Source: Larix sibirica (lineage: Eukaryota; Streptophyta; Pinopsida; Pinales; Pinaceae). Taken from it: a stretch of DNA of 11,729 nt. The DNA lies in assembly GCA_004151065.3 (NCBI GenBank), contig NWUY0300076812.1, positions 1 through 11,729 on the forward strand, given 5' to 3'. Below are positions 1 through 8,190 of the stretch, in pieces; within the stretch, counting starts at the first letter, position 1; every line of letters starts with the position of its first letter. The translations under genes were made by a program, and so were the position numbers. The notes beneath the pieces are model-generated. The model worked only from the letters and a program-made list of their open reading frames with translations. It did not search any database and was not told where the DNA came from.

Positions 1-70
1 TTGAAATGTATAGCTTGGTGAGTTCTTATACTAGATATTCCTATTAGAATCAATGCTATGGATGATGTGC

Positions 71-591
71 ATCGAATATCTCTGTATTTTTTTAAAAACA
101 AATTCCCCATATTCATCGGATATCCAATGTGCCCTTCCAAATAATCTGACGACGTCGCCATACCACCAACGGCAATAGGCATCAGATATCAGACTTTTTA
201 TAATGTAATTTTGGTCGGATATTCGACAAGCTCGCCAAACCACCGACGCCAAACGCTGTTGGTATTTCTAGGTTATCCGGCAGCCATGTTGTCGGATAAC
301 CAACCCCCTATAAAGTAATGCATGTCGGATATCCGACTACCCTGTTGTTGGATATCCGACCCCCCTATAAAGTAATGCGTGTCGAATATCCGACTGCCCT
401 GTTGTCAGATCACCGACCCCCTATAAAGTAATGTGTGTCGGATATCCGACTGCCCTGTTGTTCGATATCAGACCCCCTATAAAGTAATCGGTGTCAGATA
501 TTCAACAGGTATATTAAAAGAGTTGTGGTCGGATATCCGACAGGACTATGTCGAATATCCGACGAGGACATTTTGTTGTCGGATATCCACC
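71..591. repeat. Array of 14-nt palindromic motifs (GTCGGATATCCGAC family)
   Basis: The perfect palindrome GTCGGATATCCGAC occurs exactly at 324-337, 437-450 and 528-541. Variants with one to five changes start at 181, 214, 291, 347, 381, 404, 460, 493, 550 and 578, with weaker relatives near 71 and 115. In the core the start-to-start distances alternate: 33, 23, 34, 23, 33, 23, 33, then 35, 22 and 28. The motif reads the same on both strands, so the array has no inherent direction. Short reading frames cross it, but frame changes and stops fall within single units, so it does not look coding. It ends about 110 bp before the LINE-like reading frame. Function unknown; a satellite-like array or a cluster of protein-binding sites are both possible. 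Confidence 0.85.
304..490. repeat. 56-57 bp tandem repeat, four units, each with a TATAAAG block
   Basis: The block CCCCCTATAAAGTAAT starts at 304, 361, 417 and 473, giving periods of 57, 56 and 56 bp. Between successive blocks lie two palindromic motifs separated by a short linker of the type TGCCCTGTT. A more diverged block (TTTTTATAATGTAAT) sits near 195-209, so an older unit probably extends the array leftwards. The units differ by scattered substitutions rather than being identical, so the array is not very recent. This is the ordered core of the larger palindrome array. Confidence 0.85.
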
Positions 592-700
592 GAAGTGAAA
601 CCAATGTTTAAAAAAGGAGAATTTTGTTGGATGGTCGACAACATGATGTCCAAAATCGGACATATATGCCGTAGGATTTTGGCTCATAATTTCCTAGTGT

Positions 701-1396
701 GTGGGGCTACATCCGAACACTTACTGGATTAAGGTCGATGATATAAACCTTGCTGGTATTGAAGCAATTGAATGGGACTCATATATTGATGGACTTACTC
801 ATGCATGTATTTGTCTTTCAGAAGATCTTGATCAAATATACTATTCTTTTGGTAGAGGTGATGGGAATATCTCCACAAATTTGGCATATGAGGCAATTTC
901 AGCATCTTCTCGTTATGAACAGTCAAGTTGGTGGATTAAATATTTGTGGCATTGGAATGTTCCTATAAATATTAGGATCTTCTTGTGGCTGGACCTCAAC
1001 AACAAGATACTTATAGGGGAAATTTACGGACTTTGGGAAGGTATCATCCCATCATGTTGCTCATGGTGCGACAAGGAAAAAGAAACATCAGACCACCTAT
1101 TTTCTCAATTCATATACACTCTAATTTTATGGGATGATATCGCTACCAGATACAGGATTCCTAGCACATGGTATGAAGGCACACTAAATTCATGTCTAGA
1201 TTTTTGGTTCAAGCATTACAAACAACATATATCCTTTTTTATTTATTTCCTATGGGGACCATGGCGACTTCGTAATTCAGTTTTTTTTATGGAAAATAGT
1301 ATTCCCTGTGCGGGGTTGTCTCATTCATCACACAATTTATTTCTGATTCCATCAGATACAGACCGACTATATGCACATTACACAGAGAGATCCTGA
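701..1396 (+). pseudogene. LINE ORF2 3' fragment: reverse-transcriptase zinc-binding (zf-RVT-like) region
   Basis: This 231-codon open stretch matches the part of plant LINE ORF2 that lies after the reverse transcriptase. An EWDSYIDGL segment (residues 24-32) and the D-Q-I-Y...LAYEAI stretch (44-67) resemble the linker before the zinc-binding domain. Residues 77-134 carry the domain signature: tryptophans, P-I-N-I-R-I-F-L-W, Cys119/Cys120 with Cys123, then E-T-S-D-H-L-F. The last expected cysteine is Phe137. Residues 164-190 hold the typical W..WRLRNSVFF stretch before RNase H. The polymerase domain itself is absent: the upstream sequence is the palindrome array, so the element is 5' truncated or interrupted. 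The ATG at 701 is only the first in frame and is not a true start. RNase H continues downstream in two other frames, so this is a dead copy. Confidence 0.8.
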
Positions 1397-1416
1397 ACAT
1401 CTCTTACACGTCACCT

Positions 1417-1581
1417 ATGGGATTTTTCGAAGGTGCTACTCAGGATGGAAGTTGTGGTGTTGGATGCATGATTATTTTGGATCATGAACAACACTTGGAG
1501 ATGAGTTTTGGTTTTGGCGGGGGCAGTAATACCCAAGCGGAATTACTTGATCTTTGGGGGTATTACTTCTGGAAAAAATGA
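1417..1581 (+). pseudogene. LINE RNase H domain, N-terminal half (54 codons)
   Basis: This short frame directly continues the element above in another reading frame. It contains F-E-G-A at residues 4-7, where plant retroelement RNase H has the catalytic F-D-G-A. The glycine-rich D-G-S-C-G-V-G-C-M-I-I-L strand follows at 10-21, and then S-N-T-Q-A-E-L-L at 37-44, which keeps the catalytic glutamate (Glu42). The first metal-binding aspartate is therefore glutamate (codon 1429-1431). The frame stops at 1579-1581, and the second half of the domain resumes in the third frame. The ATG at 1417 happens to precede the conserved core and need not be an initiation site. Intact RNase H removes the RNA strand during element replication; this copy cannot encode a whole domain. 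Confidence 0.8.
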
Positions 1582-1601
1582 ATGAGATTAACATGATTTA
1601 G

Positions 1602-1826
1602 ATTTTCAGCGAATCCTCTGTCATCATCAAATGGGTATCATACATTCATAGACTACAAGTTCCAATACTGACATATTGGAAACAAAAGGTAATTGATTCT
1701 CTTATATTTTTTTATGAAATCGGTTTTTCACATGTGTCCGGGATGTATAACAAGAATGCAGATGTTTTATCGAAAAGGGGACTGTATATAACACATTTTC
1801 CACTATCAAAACAATCATATTATTGA
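1602..1826 (+). pseudogene. LINE RNase H domain, C-terminal half
   Basis: This is an open stretch of 74 codons after a TAG at 1599-1601 and without its own start. It begins I-F-S-E-S-S-V-I-I-K-W, matching the family's I-F-G-D-S-K-V-I-x-W strand with the second catalytic aspartate replaced by glutamate (codon 1611-1613). It continues through V-P-I-L-T-Y-W and F-S-H-V to K-N-A-D-V-L-S-K (Asp codon 1761-1763), which keeps the final catalytic aspartate and the usual domain end. It stops at 1824-1826. Together with the two preceding frames it forms one decayed LINE ORF2 tail with at least two frameshifts. No poly(A) tail or target-site duplication was found to mark the 3' end. Confidence 0.78.
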
Positions 1827-2396
1827 AGAAAAATATGTTGACATCTACTAATTAGGGCCACTTCTTTTTTTGCTGATATTTACATTGCTGCTACTTATAT
1901 TACGATTATAGAGGCTTAGACATAACTCTTATAGTTTATTTATAGAATACTTAGACTGTTAGAATTGAAAGTTTTTTAGATCTTGATTTTCATAGTATGT
2001 ATTATGATCCAAATAGAAAATGAGACGTAGTTTCAGAACTATGTCGTATGTTGGGCCCACAAGGGAAATTTTGTAAATAGTCACAAATAAATTTTGTTTG
2101 AGGGACAAGATCCAAGTGTGGTTTCTTTGATTCAATCTAATGAATAGCGAGAAAATATTTTTTCTTCTGGAAAAAAATGACAAGTTCCATTTGTAATTTT
2201 TCCAATTACTATGCTAATATTCAATATTGTTTTTTAAAAAAGTTCTACATTTTGATTTTTAGGCTTAATGAGTAGTGGTTGACATTGGTGTGGACATTAC
2301 TACTACTTTGGGTAATTTTCTAGGTTTTTGAAATTTGGGGCAAATCATATTCGTGTAATCATGGAGAAAAATGAGCAAATTCAAAAGAGTCTTATC
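1827..2396. other. AT-rich stretch, no recognisable gene
   Basis: The left part may be the decayed 3' untranslated tail of the LINE, but no poly(A) run, target-site duplication or terminal repeat supports a boundary. A 74-codon minus-strand frame here (1959-2183) shows no family motif. I see nothing else in this stretch. Confidence 0.5.
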
Positions 2397-3215
2397 CTTA
2401 ACACCCTTAAAATGAGCAGGAGTCCATAATACAGCTTGTTGATTGATTGAAATGGAGGCCTCTACTCTCAAATTAGAAAGGTTAATAAAAAGCATAATTG
2501 GAAACCCTAGATTGCAGATAGTTGATGGTGGGAGAGGGAGACTACCAACTGTATTTGTTGAATCTAGATAGAGAAATGTATATTCCTAAAGAAAAGGTGG
2601 ACAAAAGATATTTCGAGGTTTTTAATTTGATTTTGAGTTGTAGAGGCCCAAAGGTAACCCCGTGCTTATTAGGTTCTCACTTTCTCATCGTGGCTTGGGA
2701 GGTCTGCTTTCAAATTCAAGATGGATGGATAAATGGGGATGCCACCAGATGCCCGAATATGGGTATCAAATGGAAACATATGATTTTGAGAAAGTTATCA
2801 TGCTCTAATGAGTGAAACACAAAGACATAGATAGATAGATGACTCTCAAAACACCATCGAAAAAAAAACATGTCTAATTTTCCAATTAGTAAAGTAGATG
2901 TTTGAAAACATATTTGTATTTGCGAAAGAAATAAACCCAAGAATATAAACGTAGTAGACGATTGCATTTTTTTCTCAATTATTATTTATATTTGGGTTTT
3001 CTGATGGGTAGAAAGCTTTCAAATGTAGGTCCAACCAAAATGGTCATGTTCATTTAATTTGTAAGGGATTGCATAAATTCAGTCCTAATAACTAGTACAC
3101 AAGAATAACTCCCAATACATCATTGGTACTAGCTATTCTCTTTACAAGAAGTTATCCAATTGACTAGTCAACACTTAGCCACGTTCTCTTAGAGATTGGA
3201 TTTTCATTAAATTTC
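2397..3215. repeat. Tandem duplication of about 826 bp, copy 1
   Basis: This segment and the next align along their full length in the same orientation. Shared landmarks include ATTGCAGA at 2511 and 3339 (828 apart), TTGAATCTAGATAGA, GGCTTGGGAGGTCTGCTT, AGGTCCAACCAAAATGGT, TAATAACTAGTACACAAG and CTTAGCCACGT at 3174 and 3996 (822 apart). The copies differ by many substitutions and small indels. A 97-codon frame (2522-2815) is open in this copy, but its counterpart in copy 2 is broken by several stops and it has no family signature. I therefore do not call it a gene. The origin and function of the unit are unknown. Confidence 0.85.
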
Positions 3216-3222
3216 CAAATTT

Positions 3223-4048
3223 CTTAAGCCTTAAACCAAATGAGGGACTCCATAATCCATAATGTTGATTGATTGAAGCAAAGGTCTCTACTCTCTCAAA
3301 TTAGAAGTCATCATCAAAAACATAATTGACAAACCTAGATTGCAGACAGTTGATGGTGGGAGACTACCACTTGTAGTTGTTGAATCTAGATAGATACATG
3401 TAGATGCCTAAAGAAAAAGTGGACAACAAATTATTAAAGGTTTTTACTTTTATTTTGAGCTATAGAGGCTCAAACATAACTCCATGATTATTAGATGCGC
3501 ACTTTCTCACCATGGCTTGGGAGGTCTGCTTACAAATTCAAGATGTATGGAAAAGTGGGGATAACACTAGGTTCCCGAAAAAGGGTATCAAATTGAAACA
3601 TATGATTTTGAGCAAGTTCTTATGATTTAATGATTGAAAGACAGAGATAGAAATATGGCTCTCAAAACACCATGGATGGAAAGAATATCTCTAATACTCC
3701 AACTAGTAAAGTGGAAGTTTGATAACACATTTGGATTTTTGAAGGAAAAAAATACAAGAATATAAATGAAGTAGTTCATAGAATTTTTTTAATTATTATT
3801 TATATTTGGTTTTTGTAATGAGTATAAAACTTTCAAATCTAGGTCCAACCAAAATGGTTCTATTCATGTAATTTGGCAGGGATTATATAAGTCCAACACT
3901 AATAACTAGTACACAAGCATAATTCTCATTCCCTGATTGTTATTGTTTTTCCATGAAGTTATCCAACTAATATTGGATTTGTAAACCAACTAGCCCTTAG
4001 CCACGTCCTCTTAGAGTTTGGAGTTTCATTTTTCTTCCAAATTGCTTC
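3223..4048. repeat. Tandem duplication of about 826 bp, copy 2
   Basis: This is the second, diverged copy of the preceding unit. Both copies begin near a CTTAA and end near a TTTCAT...TTCCAAATT segment, so the junction around 3205-3225 looks like a head-to-tail join. No transposase motif, terminal inverted repeat or poly(A) tail is visible at the ends. That favours a segmental tandem duplication over two separate insertions. Confidence 0.85.
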
Positions 4049-4560
4049 TGGTTTTTTAATTTCAAGGGTATCTGCTTAATTCTCAATTTTGGCCATTTTC
4101 TATCTTGCTCTTATGTTTCCACCTCCTATTGCCTATGTTCAAATTCTAATCTGGAACCCTTTTATTCCCATATTCTTTGAAAATTCTATTATATCTTCCT
4201 CCTCTTCATGTTGCTTTTCTCAGAATCTTTCTTTTCTTGAATTCCCTTTGTGCTTTTGGTTCTATCTTCAAGTCTGGTAGTTATATTTTACTTTTTTTTT
4301 ATCAACTTGGTCTTCATCTTTTGTTTGTATATATTCCAATCTTTTAGAAGGATCATCCTATGCCAAGCTCAGTTAACTGACTTCTCTATAATTTTTCCCA
4401 ATTGTTTTCCCCTCAATGCTTGTAGAATCTCGATCCTTTACTTTTGGGCATGATCTTGCTAGTAGTTAGATGTCAGGCTTATTGCACACCCTTTATTTAA
4501 AAGAAATACTTTTTATCATCAAAGGCTTGTTTCTAGATATGATATATAAAATCATGGGAC
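4049..4560. other. Pyrimidine-rich tract, no recognisable gene
   Basis: The + strand is strongly T/C-rich, especially 4080-4310, so the short hydrophobic reading frames here (4089-4280 and 4250-4453) reflect composition and not a membrane protein. On the minus strand the same sequence would encode a Lys/Glu-rich stretch lying just downstream of the LINE ORF1 domain. It could therefore be the decayed C-terminal part of that ORF, but no zinc knuckle was found. Confidence 0.4.
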
Positions 4561-5000
4561 ACTAAGGTGGAAAAGCATTTTTCCTTTTGCAGGTCTAAAA
4601 TTTAAATATGCACAAATCCTATCATACATGCCTATTCTCTTTTCTTGGTCACCTCTAATGCTAATAAAATATTTTGCATAAAGTTTTCCATGAACTTCAA
4701 AAAAAAGTATAAACCCATGTCAACATTCTAGAGGCATCCCTAGAAGTTTCAACCAAATTAGGATTTTCTAAGGAGAATTGATCAAGCCTCCAAATTTTCA
4801 TAACAATAACTTCTCCAGTCATAAACCATGGTTTCTCACCTCAAAACAATATCTCTATTTTTTGGTCAAAGAAATCCACAACAAACTATCCTCTAGAGAG
4901 GATAGTTACCTCAATTGATCCTTGTAAATTTTGGCTTTTAGCAATCCAACTTGGAATGGTTTACTATCTAATATATCTTCCATGTACCCGTAAAGCTGCA
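4560..5000 (-). pseudogene. LINE ORF1-like (DUF4283) domain remnant
   Basis: Read on the minus strand from about 5000 downwards, the sequence resembles the N-terminal nucleic-acid-binding domain of plant LINE ORF1 proteins. After a leading open stretch (K-P-F-Q-V-G-L-L-K-A) comes F-V-V-D-F-F-D-Q (about 4862-4885). Then follow G-E-K-P-W-F-M (4820-4840), matching the family G-P-W-F motif, a K-I-W-R-L-D stretch, a T-W-V segment, and D-R-I-C-A-Y-L-N-F (about 4594-4624), matching the A-R-I-C-V-x-x-D-L segment. At least one frameshift near 4905 and stops within the domain make it non-functional. The recognition rests on pattern memory, so related plant nucleic-acid-binding domains cannot be excluded. 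It lies opposite in strand to the ORF2 pieces at 701-1826 and 6576-6905, so it comes from a separate insertion or rearrangement. Confidence 0.55.
4884..4907. repeat. 11-bp perfect inverted repeat, 2-nt spacer
   Basis: AACTATCCTCT and its reverse complement AGAGGATAGTT flank the dinucleotide AG. The sequence sits inside the minus-strand ORF1-like remnant, close to where its frame shifts. It may be a local templated mutation or chance. Confidence 0.8.
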
Positions 5001-6575
5001 AATGAAGTTGTTATTTGTTTGTAGAAAAAAAATGTTTTTATATTAACAACTTCTGAAATGAGGTAGAATTACATAGTATACAAAACAGAGAGTGCTTGGG
5101 CTTCAGGTCTCTATATATTGAGATTTGTCTTCAACCCCCATAAGGTAGGATTACTTATATTCAAAGCTTACATACAGTATTCATAGAATATTCGTTAACA
5201 AAATAAATTAGATTATCTAATTCATCCCTAATAAGTTGAACATTCAAAAACATAGCCGAAGATGGAATATTATGGGAATGGCTTGGTTGCATCCACATTA
5301 TATTCTTGCAGGGAAGGTTCCTCTTCTACTATCAACAATTCGTCACATGTCAGAATTTTTTCAATCTATGTCTGAAAATTCCCCATTGATTTTGGAAGAT
5401 GTCATTTCTTGTATCTTCCAGACCACAGTCAAACTTATTGATACTCCTTTGAGGTATTAAATTTCATTAAGAAGGATGTGCATTATAAATTTAGGTTGCC
5501 TCTCTAAACATTTGATTCTCCCAAATTTATTGGGTTTCTTTTTACCCTGTTGTTCAATTATTTCTAGTCTTCCTCCCCGTCCCTGCAGAGCAAGGCATCC
5601 CTCATCCTTTAGTTGTGAGGCCACCTTAAACATATTCTGGATATGTCTGGTGCTTACTAGGTCTGAAAAAAAATCCAAGTTGAGGAGATGGTGGTCTTAC
5701 AGGCTTGGCTCAAGTGGAGCTTGGGTTCTCTCTTGGGAATAATTTCTCTGAATTGCCTTAATTACTGAAGCAAGAGCATTCTCCAAAGATAGTGTCCCTT
5801 CTACATTTTAGGGTTGCCTCCTCTTTACCTGTGGTTGGATTTCTGGTGGTAGACAATGGGATTGAAGAGAACTGAGAGCCACAATCTAAGCCACAGATGT
5901 TGGAGCCTACAAAAGAATGGGTGTTGAATAGAGAAGATCAATGTCTTTGTTGAAAGGTGATGGCCATGATCTAAAGGAGAGCATATGCTGACTTCATATG
6001 TGTCTTATAAGTTGGCATAGAGATTATGAAATAAATGGAGGGGTACCAATCTTTGAATTATTAAAACAAACCATAAATAAAAATTTAAAAACTTATAAGG
6101 CCCATAGTGGCCAAACAAGTGCAAAAGTTACAACCATGGGGTGGATAAAGGGGGTTCTTTACCATCCTTGGAAATTTTGATTTCCAATCATCCTCCTTAG
6201 TCAAAGGCTCTCAAAGACAAATTTACATCTCTTCAACTCTTTGTCCTAAGTGGCTAAGTATGCTAGGAGGCTATCCAGCTTATTTGAAAAAGCCCGACAT
6301 GGATGAGAGTTTGTTTCTGATTTCTTAAGGGTGTCTTAAACCCATTTAAGCTAACCTCCAAATTTCCATCATATGTTTTGATCAATGATGATTCCAAGTT
6401 ACCTTCCAAATTCCAAAGAAAGAATAATTTCATTGATAGGGTGTGCACTTTTTGCTTAGTTGTTTGTTACATTGCCTATATTGTGAGGGAAAATAGCCAT
6501 CAACATCCCTTGGTGCTCTTAGGTCTCTAACTACTTCTCCTACTCCTTTTTTCTAGGACTGTCTTTGGCTGTGTT
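5001..6575. other. Intergenic, no recognisable gene
   Basis: Short open stretches exist on both strands (for example 5236-5460, 5476-5742 and 5998-6180 on +, 5457-5678 on -), but none has a motif I can tie to a family. All could be chance frames. Parts may be decayed 5' sequence of the minus-strand LINE. No repeat or RNA gene was found. Confidence 0.4.
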
Positions 6576-6905
6576 ATCAAAGTTAATCTTGATCCATCAT
6601 GTTGATGGGGGTCCAAATCCTTTGAGGGGATACTAAAATACCTTGGGGTATTTCCTTTATTGGGAGAAAATCAACAAATCAATTTGTTATTATAGATTTG
6701 GAAGGTTCTGTACATGAGGCTTTGGGTTCAGACTACAAGTTAATTCCAGGTTCACCCTCTACCTGATTAAAAATGTCATGTTTTCTTTTTGGGAATGGAG
6801 TAAGTTTTTCCATACCCTTTTTTGAATTTATTCAAACAAGTTTTCAAATCCTCTGTGGCATAAAATAATTTCAAAGTGGGAAAGCGGTGTTTGCTCTTTC
6901 AATGA
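6576..6905 (+). pseudogene. Possible degraded LINE reverse-transcriptase C-terminal stretch
   Basis: The + strand reads I-L-K-Y-L-G-V at about 6631-6651, like the K-Y-L-G-hydrophobic-P motif near the end of plant LINE reverse transcriptases. A shifted frame gives F-I-G-R-K-S-T-N (about 6656-6679) and then L-E-G-S-V-x-E-A (about 6698-6721). These are placed as in the family's G-R-K and W-K-G-x-x-L-S-x-A segments. A later piece contains L-W-H-K-I-I-S-K-W-E-S-G-V-C (about 6853-6894), resembling the W-x-x-V-C segment that follows. Several frameshifts and stops interrupt it. Each match is short, so this is a tentative call; the order and spacing are the main support. Confidence 0.35.
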
Positions 6906-8190
6906 ACATAGCCATCACATGACCCTATCAAAGAAGGATTGATATTTTAGAAGTTAGAAGCAACTATTGGGTTAGAGGTGTTGATAATCTAGGTTGACTA
7001 GGACCTTACCTGCATGAGGTCAAGCACTTTTATCCAGGACCAAATAATGTTGCTAGCACAAAACCCAAATAAGGTGTAGGACCTTACCACATTGAAATGG
7101 GTCGACCAGGACCAACTCTGCAAGCAAAGAAACCTACCATGAGACCACAGTTGTAGAGGAGTCCATTGAAGGCTTGCAACCACTCAACAGATAATGACTG
7201 GCCTTGGGAACAATCATATCCTCTTTTTGTAGGCTACATAAAGGATTTAAACTGGTTAGGCAACTTCTATAAGAAGTATTATAGCCATGATCATTAATAT
7301 TAGGAAGTATTATCAATGATCACAAAGATAGTACTGGAGAGACAGTATATGACTAGTTTAACAAAATTACAATGCCTTATTGATCAAATTGGTCTAAGGG
7401 GATATTAAATCTAGTCTTACATTTATGTTGTTAACCACTTATTGGAGTTTCACTCACACTGAGTTATGGAATCCTTTCATAATTCATGTCCAAAGCATCA
7501 ATGAATTTATTTTAATCCTTGAATTTTGTTTTCAAGTAAACAGATGATATATGACCAAGGGAAGAACTTATGCAATGTAATGGAATCTTCTCATGCACAC
7601 ATGATACAACTCTGGTGTGAATTGCATGCTATATTTGGTCCTTTTGGAGTTATGAGTTATGACACAATGGAGAGTTGAGACCAAAGAGTTTGCCTTGGAC
7701 ACTGGTCATGTACATGGAGTGGAATTTGCATTCATCTTTGAAGCTTTAAATGCTTTGTCTTTTATCTTCCCAGAGTAAATATTTTAATATGTGCCCCGTT
7801 AGCTGAAATTCACCACGGTTTGTTCCTTTAACCTTTCTTGTTGTGTCATAAATCTATTGCTAGAAGTAAATGGTTTTTGAATTATGTAATGAAAGTATGA
7901 AGGATAATTATTTAATAACCTTCCTGTCAGGTTAGTTGTTCCTATGCAAAACCAAACAAAATGGCATTAAATAGATTAAAATGGTCTAAAATAAATCATA
8001 ATAATATAATGACTAATAACTATTTCTTCTAACTGGTTAGCAAGGCAAAACATGAAGAATTATTTTCTATAGCATTGCAATATGGTGCAAAGCTCTCTTG
8101 CATTGTACACACGCATTCTTTAAAAGTGAGCTCAATTGACATTTTCAAATAATTGGGTATAATGTATTTTAGTAGCTCTTATTTAACCCC
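6906..8190. other. Intergenic, no recognisable gene
   Basis: There is no coding signature. Overlapping minus-strand frames at 6998-7183 and 7134-7316 lack family motifs. A short phrase (AGGACCTTACC or GGACCTTACC) recurs at about 6999 and 7080, which hints at a small local duplication. Confidence 0.4.

Noticed and set aside
304-490. CRISPR-like regular repeats
   Set aside because: The sequence between the palindromes is itself repeated (TATAAAG block, TGCCCTGTT linker), so there are no unique spacers, and the surroundings are plant nuclear DNA.
433-732. 99-codon + strand frame across the palindrome array
   Set aside because: It simply translates the tandem repeat and flanking sequence. Neighbouring units fall in other frames with stops, and no family motif is present.
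2522-2815. 97-codon frame in copy 1 of the 826-bp duplication
   Set aside because: The equivalent part of copy 2 has several stops and indels not in multiples of three, and the translation has no recognisable motif.
2826-2842. TAGA microsatellite
   Set aside because: Only about three and a half units; too short to call a repeat locus.
4089-4453. Two overlapping hydrophobic + strand frames resembling small membrane proteins
   Set aside because: The tract is T/C-rich, which gives Phe, Leu, Ser and Ile codons by composition alone. There is no supporting motif or context.
4575-4592. Intron 3' splice site (TTTTTCCTTTTGCAG) suggesting a + strand exon
   Set aside because: The following + strand sequence has no sustained open frame, and the region is better explained as a minus-strand LINE ORF1 remnant.
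5457-5742. Overlapping frames on opposite strands (88 and 73 codons)
   Set aside because: Neither shows family motifs; open frames of this length are expected by chance in a window this size.
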